From positions 1 through 32,398 of the forward strand of contig JAGBYN010000064.1 in assembly GCA_017628775.1 (NCBI GenBank): DNA of 32,398 nt. The letters run 5' to 3'. This DNA comes from Bacteroidaceae bacterium (GTDB taxonomy: Bacteria > Bacteroidota > Bacteroidia > Bacteroidales > Bacteroidaceae). Position 1 is the stretch's first letter. Every line of letters starts with the position of its first letter. This document shows positions 24,316-32,398 of this stretch, in pieces. The position numbers and the translations under genes were made by a program. The notes beneath the pieces were generated by a model, which saw nothing but the letters and a program-made list of their open reading frames with translations, did not search any database and was not told the origin of the DNA.

Positions 24316-27300
24316 ATGTTATCCCAAGCAAAATCAATAATCAAACAAATGATGCTTTCTGCATTTGCTGTTATGTCATTATATGCAAATGCACAAGCCA
24401 AATTGTGGACTTACGACTTTAATGACGGTTCAACTATTTATAGCATGAGCGACAATGGGAAATGGGCTGTAGCCTATGGCATTAACGATGCGACTTCAAC
24501 CTACTCTTTCCCTAAAATTATTGATCTAACTAACCACACCGCAACAGAGTTAATCACTGAAAAAGAGATTAACTCAGGTATTACATGCTATATCAACGAC
24601 ATCACTGACGATGGCAACATAGCTGTAGGTTGCTACAACGAACAGCCAGCTTATTGGCAAAAAGAAGCTAACGCATGGACGACACTCAAGGTAAAGGAAG
24701 GCGAAACAGGCGGCCGAATTGAAGCAGTTACCCCTGATGGTCTTTACGCAGTTGGTGTATGCACGAAAGGAGGATTCGATGAAGTAGCAACGATGTGGGA
24801 CGTTAAGAATAATGAAATTATTACACTCCCGAACCTACCTCCATGCGACCTCTCTGGTGGCTATCAATCTATGATGAGATTCACGGGCATCTCTGCCGAT
24901 GCCCGCTACATCGTGGGTTGCGTGAGTTACAGTTACCCTGCCGATGTATTGTATTTCTTATACGACCGCACCGAGCAAAGTTGGACGGCCTTAGCATTCA
25001 CCTTTGACTTGCTCAAACGTAAATTTACTCCCCTCCACGAAAACCTTGCCACATTAGATGGCATTTACATCAGCCCCAATGGAGAGTGGGTTGCCGGTAC
25101 AGCTTATTCTAAGGACAATATCCGCAGTCCTTACCGCTATCAAGTATCAACAAAAACATTTGAATACTTCAACGAAAGCGACGACCTTGACAAAGGTTGC
25201 GTTGTCGTTGATAATAATGGTACGCTCTATGCATCAACGCCTGCTATAAACCCCAGTCGCTCGCTTTATGTGCGCCATGGCAAATATTGGTACGGACTTG
25301 ACGAAATTCTAAAGCAAAATTACGACATTGACTACTATATGCAGTCAAGTTATGAAGCAACAGGCGTAACTGCGGGCATCTCTACGGATTGCAAAACGCT
25401 TGTCGCCATGGCCTACATCAACAAGGAGAACTATCAGATTACGTTGCCCACATCATTTGCTGAGGCTTGTAAAACTGTCAATCTTTTAGCTAACCACAAG
25501 GTTTCCATTCGAAACGGTGCCAAAATTCAAAAGTTGGCAAACATTTCTTTGCGATTCACGCGCGATGTTATCACACGCCTCACTGCCGATAAAATTCAGC
25601 TCAAAGATAGCCAAGGCAACGCAGTGCGCAATGCATTGAAGTTTGAGACCGACCCTACATCCAGCAAAACGATTAATATAGGATTCCGTACCTACACATT
25701 GAATGAAGGCGAAACCTACACCATAGATATTCCCAAGGGAGCCATCGGCCTCTTAAACGACGAAGAGCAAACCAGCGAAGCAATTACACTGACCTATACA
25801 GGCTTGGGCGCAAACCCCATTGAAGCCACACAAGTATCGCCTGAAAACGGTAGCACAATGGGGCATCTTGATATGAATACAAACCCTATTGTTATCGCCT
25901 TTAACACCGATGTATTAGTTAAGACTGGTGCGAAGGCGCTCGTTTACCGCAATGACGAGGCAGAACACTTTGCTGAACTCAACATGCTTCATGGTACAAC
26001 ATCCGAAAGCTACAACATGGTGATGGTTTACCCCAATACCACATTAAATTTATATAAGGGTGTTAATTACAAGATTGTCATACCAGCCGATGCATTAACC
26101 GACGCAGCTGGATATTCAAGCAATGCACAGATTGAAATAAACTATATTGGCTCATTCGAACGCACTGTTGTTTCCGACAACAGCAATATCTTCATAGAAG
26201 ACTTCTCAACAGGTATGGGCGGTATGATGTTGTTTGATGCAGATGGCAATGTGCCTGTAGCAGAAATGCAAGCGTGGAATTTCACCGAAAACACGGCGTG
26301 GAACTATGCTGCAGATGATGACTATACCAACACTTGCGCCGTATCGCATTCAATGTACGTACCATCAGGACAATCTGCCGACTGGATGATGACTCCACAA
26401 CTCTTCATTCCCGACAATCGTTGCAAACTAACCTTTGATGCGCAAAGTTATCGCAAATCAAAAACCGACAGTTTACATGTCATTATTTACGAAAACGCGG
26501 AAAACATCAACGAACTCAACGGCAATCTCATCCAAGAAATCGAAGCCCAAGGACACCACGTCATTAAAGCACAGTTAATACCAGGAAATGAAGAAAATGT
26601 GCTTCAAGGCGACTGGCAACACTTTAGCATCGACCTTAATGATTATGCCGGAAAGAACGTTTACATTGCGTTCGTTAACAAGACCAACAATGGTAGTGCT
26701 GTTTTCGTCACAAACATAGCCGTAAGTCGTGCTGTAGATTTTGAAATTGCATTGATCGGTGTGCCAGAAACGACAGTTGCTGCAACATCTCAGGTTATTG
26801 GCGGGGCAATACAAATCAAAGACACTGAGCAGACATACACGTCGGCCACAGTCGCACTACGTAATGATGAAGGCGCAACAATAGAAGAAATTACTGAAAC
26901 CAACCTTTCCCTCTCTTCTGGCGCTTCTTATAACTTTGAGTTTAAGACACCACTACCGCTCACGCTCGGCGAGATTTGCAAGTTTAGCATTCACGTCGTT
27001 TTGGGCGAACAGCAGAGCCAAGCCGAAGCCAAGTTCTCAATCAAAAACCTTGCTTTTAAACCCACCAAACGCATAGTTTTGGAAGAGAACACCGGAATGG
27101 GTTGTCAGAACTGCCCATTAGGCCATCAAGCTTTGGAATATATCACTCATGCCTATGCCGACCAATTCATCCCTATCGCTTACCACACCTATACGGGAGA
27201 TGTACTTGAAAGCGGAATGACCGACTATGTTCAATATTTCTTAGGACTCAATGCAGCCCCCACTGCCGTTGTTAATCGCGCAATCAGTGGCGTTTCTCCA

Positions 27301-28104
27301 ATGGTAGCCAGCATGGTTAATGGCAATAATGACTATCAATACTCTGTGGGCGATGGTAGCACATGGCTGGATGCGGTAAGCCAACAATTAGCAACCGACA
27401 CCGAAGCAGATATCGCAACGACTGCCACATACGACGAAAGCACAGGAAACATCACAATTAACTACGAAGTGACCTATGCGATCACGAAGCAGACAAACCC
27501 CGCCGCATTGCTTTGTGTCATTACAGAAGATGGACTTACCGGTTACCAAACCAATGCATTTTCAACGCAAACCGACCCCGACTTAGGAGAATGGGGAAAG
27601 GGCGGAATTTACGGCAAGCAAAATGTTTATCCATTCACGTTCAACGACGTAGCTCGTGCTTTGTACCCTACAAATGCTTACAACGGACAAACAGGACTCC
27701 TCCCCGCTTCTGTTGATCATGAGCAAAGCTACCAAGGCACGATAACCCTGAATGTAAAGACCGATGCGCCTTATGTTAAGGATATCAACAACCTCCACGC
27801 CACATGCATAATCATCGACACCGAGACAGGAACGTATGTTAATGCATCACGTGCAAAGGTTGTCAATGCGCCAGCAAGCATCAACAACCATCAGAATACG
27901 AACACAATAGTTCAAGCGGTTGCAGATGGCATTTGCATCAAAGCGCCTCAAAACACGCTTATCACCTTAACCGACGCCTTAGGACGTACGTTAAACCAAA
28001 GCATGATTAGTGGCACAAAAACAATAAAAACAAACCACAAAGGCTTAATTATCGTGCATACCAGCAATGGCAATAACAAGCAAAGTTTTAAGATCGTAAG
28101 ATAA
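24316..28104 (+). CDS. Large secreted multi-domain protein with Omp28-like domain
   Basis: The 1262-residue exported protein uses the ATG at 24316, which gives a signal peptide (about 1-27, ending YANAQA); a TTG at 24232 overlapping the previous gene is less likely. In order: an N-terminal beta-propeller-like region (about 28-390, repeated SxDGKWAV/SPNGEWVAG phrases), two SbsA-type Ig-like segments (about 392-610), a cleaved-adhesin/MAM-like jelly roll (about 624-815, IEDFSTGMGG...WNFTENTAWNY...SADWMMTPQL), another beta segment, then an Omp28-like domain with ENTGMGCQNCPLG (CxxC at Cys930 and Cys933). The end, ITLTDALGRTLNQ to SFKIVR, is a type A-like type IX sorting tail. The CxxC sits in a thioredoxin-like setting. 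Function unknown; probably surface-exposed and involved in binding or redox chemistry. Confidence 0.85.
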   Translation: MLSQAKSIIKQMMLSAFAVMSLYANAQAKLWTYDFNDGSTIYSMSDNGKWAVAYGINDATSTYSFPKIIDLTNHTATELITEKEINSGITCYINDITDDGNIAVGCYNEQPAYWQKEANAWTTLKVKEGETGGRIEAVTPDGLYAVGVCTKGGFDEVATMWDVKNNEIITLPNLPPCDLSGGYQSMMRFTGISADARYIVGCVSYSYPADVLYFLYDRTEQSWTALAFTFDLLKRKFTPLHENLATLDGIYISPNGEWVAGTAYSKDNIRSPYRYQVSTKTFEYFNESDDLDKGCVVVDNNGTLYASTPAINPSRSLYVRHGKYWYGLDEILKQNYDIDYYMQSSYEATGVTAGISTDCKTLVAMAYINKENYQITLPTSFAEACKTVNLLANHKVSIRNGAKIQKLANISLRFTRDVITRLTADKIQLKDSQGNAVRNALKFETDPTSSKTINIGFRTYTLNEGETYTIDIPKGAIGLLNDEEQTSEAITLTYTGLGANPIEATQVSPENGSTMGHLDMNTNPIVIAFNTDVLVKTGAKALVYRNDEAEHFAELNMLHGTTSESYNMVMVYPNTTLNLYKGVNYKIVIPADALTDAAGYSSNAQIEINYIGSFERTVVSDNSNIFIEDFSTGMGGMMLFDADGNVPVAEMQAWNFTENTAWNYAADDDYTNTCAVSHSMYVPSGQSADWMMTPQLFIPDNRCKLTFDAQSYRKSKTDSLHVIIYENAENINELNGNLIQEIEAQGHHVIKAQLIPGNEENVLQGDWQHFSIDLNDYAGKNVYIAFVNKTNNGSAVFVTNIAVSRAVDFEIALIGVPETTVAATSQVIGGAIQIKDTEQTYTSATVALRNDEGATIEEITETNLSLSSGASYNFEFKTPLPLTLGEICKFSIHVVLGEQQSQAEAKFSIKNLAFKPTKRIVLEENTGMGCQNCPLGHQALEYITHAYADQFIPIAYHTYTGDVLESGMTDYVQYFLGLNAAPTAVVNRAISGVSPMVASMVNGNNDYQYSVGDGSTWLDAVSQQLATDTEADIATTATYDESTGNITINYEVTYAITKQTNPAALLCVITEDGLTGYQTNAFSTQTDPDLGEWGKGGIYGKQNVYPFTFNDVARALYPTNAYNGQTGLLPASVDHEQSYQGTITLNVKTDAPYVKDINNLHATCIIIDTETGTYVNASRAKVVNAPASINNHQNTNTIVQAVADGICIKAPQNTLITLTDALGRTLNQSMISGTKTIKTNHKGLIIVHTSNGNNKQSFKIVR

Positions 28105-28121
28105 TTATACCCAAGAATACT

Positions 28122-28162
28122 AACGAGCAGGCAAGAACATGTTCTTGCCTGCTCGTTTTTCT
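28122..28162 (+). terminator. Terminator, 36-bp perfect palindrome
   Basis: AACGAGCAGGCAAGAACA (28122-28139) is followed directly by its exact reverse complement to 28157, then a T run. It ends the secreted-protein pair, and without a loop spacer the hairpin must open a few base pairs at the tip. Confidence 0.9.
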
Positions 28163-28275
28163 ATCCCCCACCCTAAATCCACGCCACCACTATCTTATTT
28201 TTGTTAAAACCCTCACGCTATGCACCACGCTATATTAAATATTATTAAATCCCCATTCGTTTAAAATTCTATCAT

Positions 28276-28283
28276 TAATTTTG
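28276..28283 (+). promoter_or_regulatory. -7 box for the TPR-protease operon
   Basis: TAATTTTG followed by C is a full match to TAnnTTTG, 23 bases before the ATG at 28307. The -33 element is not clear. Confidence 0.5.
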
Positions 28284-28306
28284 CACCAAACCTTGATAAA
28301 CACAGC

Positions 28307-30238
28307 ATGAAATTAAACTACATCATACTTTTTCTTTGTTTTATTGTTTCATGGCAAAAGAACTATGCTCAAATCAACACCGAGCAGGTGACGCTCATGG
28401 GCAGGCATGCCCTTTATTTTGACGATTACCTCACCGCTATACGCCATTTTAATCGGGTCATAGAAACTAAGCCCTACCTTGAGAAGCCCTATTACTATAG
28501 AGCATACGCTAAATTTCACTTGGACGATTTTAAGGGTGCAGAAGCCGATTGTGATCTTTGTATCGAACGCAATCCATTTCTCACTGAAGTCTATCAGTTG
28601 CGCGGACTCTGTCGCATACACAACAACGACATGGAGGGCGCCATCAACGACTACACGAAAGTCTTGCTTGATAATCCAACCGATCACATAGCTCGCTACA
28701 ACCGTGCGCTATGCCTCATGGAGAAGAAAGACAATTCTGAAGCTGAAAACGACATCAATCAACTCCTTGAAACAACACCAAGAAACAGCAAGGCTTTCAT
28801 GGTCAAAGCACAATTGCGCATGTTGCAACAAGACACCGCACAGGCCATAAAATGGACCAATGATTTATTGCAATTAACACCGCACAATGCTGATGCCTGG
28901 AACTACCGAGGACGATTGGCCATAGCCATGGAAGATTTCGTAAAAGCCGACTCATGTCTTTCTAAAGCCATTGCTATTGAACCTCAAAAAGCCGACCACT
29001 ATCAGTTAAGAGCAAGAACACGCCATGCCCTTAATTGGTTTGATAAGGCTATTGCGGACTACGACGTGGTCATTCATTACATCCCCAACCACTTTGTGGC
29101 GCATTATAATCGAGGACTGCTCTTAGCTACGATTGGAAAACATCAGGAAGCCATCAATGAGTTCGACTACGTCCTTAAAGAAGAACCCAGCAATACTTTA
29201 GCACGCTACAACCGTGCCCTGCTGTATGAAAAAGCACAAAACTACCAAGCGGCCGAAGCCGATTTGACGTGGCTCATCAACGATTTTCCCAATTTCATCC
29301 ACGGGTATGTTATGCGCGCTGAATGCCGCACGCGCCTGGGCAATAAAAAGGGGGCTTCTGAAGACGAGGCTTTTGTGCAGCGCGCCACGCTAAATTTAAG
29401 ATACGGCAAGGCCAGCAACGCACAAATACGTAAGGTAGTTATCGAAACCGAAAAAACACTCGCCAACTACATGCAACCTGCTGCCGACCCCGACACCACC
29501 ACTTCATTGCTCAATGAACTCATCGGGAAAGTGCAACATCTTAAGCACACCCGCCAACCCATGGGCATAATCCATCTTGCCATTGCGCAGGGGCAACAAA
29601 GCGAATATTTTCATACCGAGATCAACCACACAAACATCTTGCAAAAAAGCGGACTCCGACTTATCCTCACTGCCAACGAAGAGCACCAAGCACTTACTCC
29701 TGAAACCAGAGAGGAGGCTTTGAAAATCTTATCAAAAGCCATTGCAAACAATCAATCAACAACAGAAAACCTCATTCTGCGCTCACTACTGCACTGCCGA
29801 CAATATAACTTTACCGATGCCACCGACGACGCTCAAGCTGCAATAAAAACCGACACCACCTCAATCAGTGCACATCTGCAGCAAATGTACATACACTTAC
29901 GTGTGGCACACACAAAAACCGACAACGCAGAAGCCAGAAGGATGCAACTCCTGATGGCGGAACGGCAAGCCCAAAAAATCCTTGAACTTACGCGCAGCAC
30001 CTGGGCCCCAGCCCATTACAACTTAGCGTGCGTTCAAATGCTAATGGATCAGAAAGAAAAGGCCTTGCGCCACCTAAACATAGCTTTAGATATGGACGGC
30101 AACCTTGCCCCGGCCTATTTCAACAAAGCCCTGATCTTGCAAGACCTCAAGCAATACGATGAAGCAGAAGAATGCCTGAGCAAAGCAGGAGAACTTGGCA
30201 TTTACAAGGCTTACAGCATCATGAAAACCAAAAATTAA
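28307..30238 (+). CDS. Secreted or periplasmic TPR-repeat protein
   Basis: The 643-residue protein has an N-terminal signal peptide (about 1-21, LNYIILFLCFIVSWQKNYAQ). About nine tetratricopeptide repeats cover residues 25-375, with clear units such as AIRHFNRVIETKPYLEKPYY, AINDYTKVLLDNPTDHIARY and AIADYDVVIHYIPNHFVAHY. After a less regular middle section (about 375-465) further TPR units occur to the end (AEECLSKAGELGIYKAY). Such repeats bind proteins, so it is probably an envelope scaffold. It lies 77 bases before the HtrA-type protease gene and likely shares its promoter, which hints at a role in envelope protein quality control; that link is inference. Confidence 0.88.
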   Translation: MKLNYIILFLCFIVSWQKNYAQINTEQVTLMGRHALYFDDYLTAIRHFNRVIETKPYLEKPYYYRAYAKFHLDDFKGAEADCDLCIERNPFLTEVYQLRGLCRIHNNDMEGAINDYTKVLLDNPTDHIARYNRALCLMEKKDNSEAENDINQLLETTPRNSKAFMVKAQLRMLQQDTAQAIKWTNDLLQLTPHNADAWNYRGRLAIAMEDFVKADSCLSKAIAIEPQKADHYQLRARTRHALNWFDKAIADYDVVIHYIPNHFVAHYNRGLLLATIGKHQEAINEFDYVLKEEPSNTLARYNRALLYEKAQNYQAAEADLTWLINDFPNFIHGYVMRAECRTRLGNKKGASEDEAFVQRATLNLRYGKASNAQIRKVVIETEKTLANYMQPAADPDTTTSLLNELIGKVQHLKHTRQPMGIIHLAIAQGQQSEYFHTEINHTNILQKSGLRLILTANEEHQALTPETREEALKILSKAIANNQSTTENLILRSLLHCRQYNFTDATDDAQAAIKTDTTSISAHLQQMYIHLRVAHTKTDNAEARRMQLLMAERQAQKILELTRSTWAPAHYNLACVQMLMDQKEKALRHLNIALDMDGNLAPAYFNKALILQDLKQYDEAEECLSKAGELGIYKAYSIMKTKN

Positions 30239-30315
30239 CGTACGTTCTATCAATTAGCCTGAATCGATTTACATAAGATAAAAGACAAATTCTAAACACT
30301 AATAACTATTCGCAT

Positions 30316-31737
30316 ATGTTAAAAGCATTTATCCTATGCGCAGCCATGAACATTTGCGCATCTACCACACAAGCTTCCGCACCTCAACCCACCGCAGAAC
30401 GCATCGACCTTACCGCTGCAGCCGAACAGGCTGTTCAGTCGGTCGTTTACATCAAAGTAACAACCCATGCAAAGGTGCAAACCGTGCCCTACAGAAGCCC
30501 ATTTGATGATTTCTTCAGCGAATTCTTTGGGCAACAGCCAGGCAATTCCGGACGCGAACGCCAAGTGCAAACGCCCAAAAAGAGCAGCACGGGTTCGGGC
30601 GTGATCTTAACCCACGACGGATACATCGTGACAAACAACCACGTCGTTGCTGAAGCCGATGAGTTACTGGTGCGGCTCAACGACAATCGCGAATTTAAAG
30701 CGCGCATCATCGGACTTGACGAAACCACCGACCTCGCACTCATAAAGATTGAAGCCACCGCCCTCCCTGCCATCACCGTGGGCAACTCAGCACAGGCTAA
30801 ACTTGGCGAGTGGGTGCTTGCCATAGGAAACCCCTTTGGATTAACAAGTACTGTTACAGCAGGCGTCATTTCAGCAAAGGCACGCACCCTGCACGCAACA
30901 GGTGGCATTGAAGCCTTTATCCAAACCGACGCAGCAATAAACCCTGGTAATTCAGGAGGAGCCCTCGTCAATGCCAAAGGCGAACTCATAGGCATCAACG
31001 CCATGCTCTATTCACGAACAGGCTCATTCAGCGGATACGGCTTCGCCATCCCCACCACAATCATGCAACGCGTGGTTGACGACCTTAAGAACTTCGGCAC
31101 CGTGCAGCGTGCTGTGCTCGGCGTGAGCTACACACCCGTAACCGACTATATCGAAATGCAAAAGGAACGCGGCATCGACGTTAATCTTGGAACGGTAAAT
31201 GGCATCTACATCAACGAAGTTACCCCCGAGAGCGCAGCCCACGAAGCAGGCATCGTTAAGGGTGATGTGATTACCCACATAGAAACCACCGAGATCACAA
31301 AATCAGGCGAGCTCCAAGAGGCGTTGGCCACACATCGCCCGGGCGATAAAGTGTCAATCACCTACCTCCGCAACAAAACGAAGCACACCACCACCGTTGA
31401 GCTCAAGAATGCACAAGGCAATACGAAAACCTTAAGCAAACTCAACACCGACCATCTTGGCGTCGCTTTAGAAGAGATTAGCGACAAGGACAAACAAGCC
31501 CTTAGCCTGAACTACGGACTCGTCGTAAAGCATATTCGCGAAGGGAAAATGAAACAAGCAGGTATCACCAAAGGCTTAATCCTTATGCAAGTCAATGATA
31601 AAGCCCTGAAAACACTTGCCGACTGGGAGGAAGCTATTAAAGAGGCGAACCTCTCTACCGACCGCGTACTATGGATCAGAGCAAAGACGCAGAGCGGACT
31701 CAACAAAAGCTTCACCGTTGAATTGGATGAGAAATAA
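30316..31737 (+). CDS. degQ: Periplasmic HtrA/DegQ-type serine protease (Do family)
   Basis: The 473-residue protease/chaperone degrades misfolded envelope proteins. A signal peptide (about 1-22) precedes the trypsin-like domain, which contains the catalytic triad: His109 in IVTNNHVV, Asp139 in DETTDLALIK, and Ser213 in INPGNSGGALV. A long LA-type loop with acidic-aromatic residues (SPFDDFFSEFFG) precedes it, as in DegP/DegQ. Two PDZ domains follow (about residues 260-355, with NGIYINEVTPESAAHEAGI, and 370-470, with the VKHIREGKMKQAGI block). The length fits DegP/DegQ (about 455-475). DegP versus DegQ cannot be settled from sequence. It is probably co-transcribed with the TPR gene. Confidence 0.95.
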   Translation: MLKAFILCAAMNICASTTQASAPQPTAERIDLTAAAEQAVQSVVYIKVTTHAKVQTVPYRSPFDDFFSEFFGQQPGNSGRERQVQTPKKSSTGSGVILTHDGYIVTNNHVVAEADELLVRLNDNREFKARIIGLDETTDLALIKIEATALPAITVGNSAQAKLGEWVLAIGNPFGLTSTVTAGVISAKARTLHATGGIEAFIQTDAAINPGNSGGALVNAKGELIGINAMLYSRTGSFSGYGFAIPTTIMQRVVDDLKNFGTVQRAVLGVSYTPVTDYIEMQKERGIDVNLGTVNGIYINEVTPESAAHEAGIVKGDVITHIETTEITKSGELQEALATHRPGDKVSITYLRNKTKHTTTVELKNAQGNTKTLSKLNTDHLGVALEEISDKDKQALSLNYGLVVKHIREGKMKQAGITKGLILMQVNDKALKTLADWEEAIKEANLSTDRVLWIRAKTQSGLNKSFTVELDEK

Positions 31738-32281
31738 GAGTTGAAAGATGTGAAATTTAGGGGCTGACCCCGTGTCGGCCCATCGTCAATCTAAGTTCCT
31801 ATCACATAGCCATGATGGCACGCAACTCCGCATATCCATTCAAGGCATCACGAAAGACGGACGAATAGTAAGCTATGAACGATGATTTTAAAGTTGAGAA
31901 ATGAGAGTTTTGAGTTTAGAGAATATAGGACAGAGTATTATAGCCGTGCTACTTGTTATTAATAAACATCAAAATTTGTGTTCAAACGGCTTTGCGAATC
32001 TTTGCGCCTTTGCATGAGAAAAAGTCTCTCGTCTCTAACCTCCTTGCAAGTAGCGAGCCGTTTGGCAAATCTACTCTGTATTCTATTCCCTCTTTCAACT
32101 CTAAACTTTCAACCCTCCTCTTTTGTCACAAATTCCGCCCATTTTTCATAAAAAATGAACTTTTTTTCAAAAAGTGAAAAATTTCAAAATGACACTTTGT
32201 TAAAAAATACATAAAAAAGTTAAGTGAGCTTTTGGGGGGCAAAATCGGACGTTCAGCTAACGATTCGGCGGGAAGTTTTTC

Positions 32282-32344
32282 CTACATCCGACTAAATTTT
32301 TACTACATCAAACCAAATTTTAACGACATCAAACCAAATTTCGC
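32282..32344. repeat. Three 21-bp tandem repeats
   Basis: Units at 32282-32302, 32303-32323 and 32324-32344 share CTACATC or CGACATC, then an A-rich CCAAATTT-type core. Units two and three are nearly identical for 17 bases. The array sits just before the terminator and has no coding signal. Confidence 0.65.
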
Positions 32345-32370
32345 AATATTTTTGATCCTTTTGACACGAA

Positions 32371-32394
32371 AAAAGGGGGCTTTGAGGCCCCCTT
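32371..32394 (-). terminator. Terminator for a minus-strand gene beyond the right edge
   Basis: AAGGGGGC (32373-32380) pairs with GCCCCCTT (32387-32394) around a 6-base loop. On the minus strand it is followed by a T run (from the AAAAAA before it), so it would end a gene entering from the right. Confidence 0.75.
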
Positions 32395-32398
32395 CTTC

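Larger units (their letters stand above)
31738..32398. other. Right-end gene-free stretch
   Basis: No credible gene was found. It contains a hairpin-like GGGGCTGACCCC at about 31760, a dispersed CTTTGCGCCTTTG motif (32000-32012), CT-rich and gagagtt-type junk sequence, AT-rich DNA (32150-32220), a 21-bp tandem triplet and a terminator for a gene beyond the right edge. Confidence 0.6.

Overview
The window looks like a Bacteroidales chromosome, most likely Prevotella or a close relative; the genus is an inference. The evidence is a tmRNA whose tag reads GENKYALAA, several Bacteroidetes-type -7 promoter boxes (TAnnTTTG), secreted proteins with type IX-like C-terminal tails, SLBB/Wzi surface-polysaccharide genes in Bacteroidetes style, and typical Bacteroidetes intergenic repeats.

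Layout. (1) 1-1560: the 5' part of a secreted protein gene running off the left edge (minus) and an unrecognised gene with a helix-hairpin-helix-like motif (minus). (2) 1560-5120: a repeat-rich, gene-poor accessory stretch. It holds a 256-bp MITE-like element, a decayed C-terminal remnant of a BspA-like surface protein, an intergenic repeat cluster, a three-gene DUF3791-DUF3990-DUF3791 module resembling a toxin-antitoxin locus with an ADP-ribosyltransferase-like centre, a second MITE-like element and a 32-bp perfect palindrome. The three-gene module lies between inverted 17-bp termini directly flanked by TTTA on both sides, so it may be a mobile passenger. (3) 5123-5519: ssrA (minus) with its own promoter and terminator.

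(4) 5870-14880: a surface-polysaccharide region in two convergent blocks. On the plus strand are an initiating sugar-phosphate transferase and a six-SLBB outer-membrane export protein. On the minus strand are a LysM glucosaminidase, a Wzi-like barrel, a small lipoprotein and three family-2 glycosyltransferases. A bidirectional terminator separates the blocks. No Wzx, Wzy or Wzc gene is present, so the pathway must be completed elsewhere. (5) 15195-22400: an RND efflux operon (membrane fusion lipoprotein, an oversized AcrB-type pump, a TolC-like lipoprotein) followed by a divergent lpxA-like acyltransferase and a strong terminator.

(6) 22495-28160: two secreted multi-domain proteins, the second with an Omp28-like domain, probably co-transcribed and ended by a 36-bp perfect palindrome. 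(7) 28276-31740: a TPR protein and a periplasmic HtrA/DegQ-type protease, probably an operon. (8) 31740-32398: no gene seen; repeats, a 21-bp tandem triplet and a terminator serving a gene entering from the right on the minus strand.

Most of the window is cell-envelope biology: polysaccharide assembly, efflux, lipid A-type acylation, secreted adhesin-like proteins and envelope proteolysis. The accessory strip at 1.7-4.9 kb is the part most likely to hold something undescribed.
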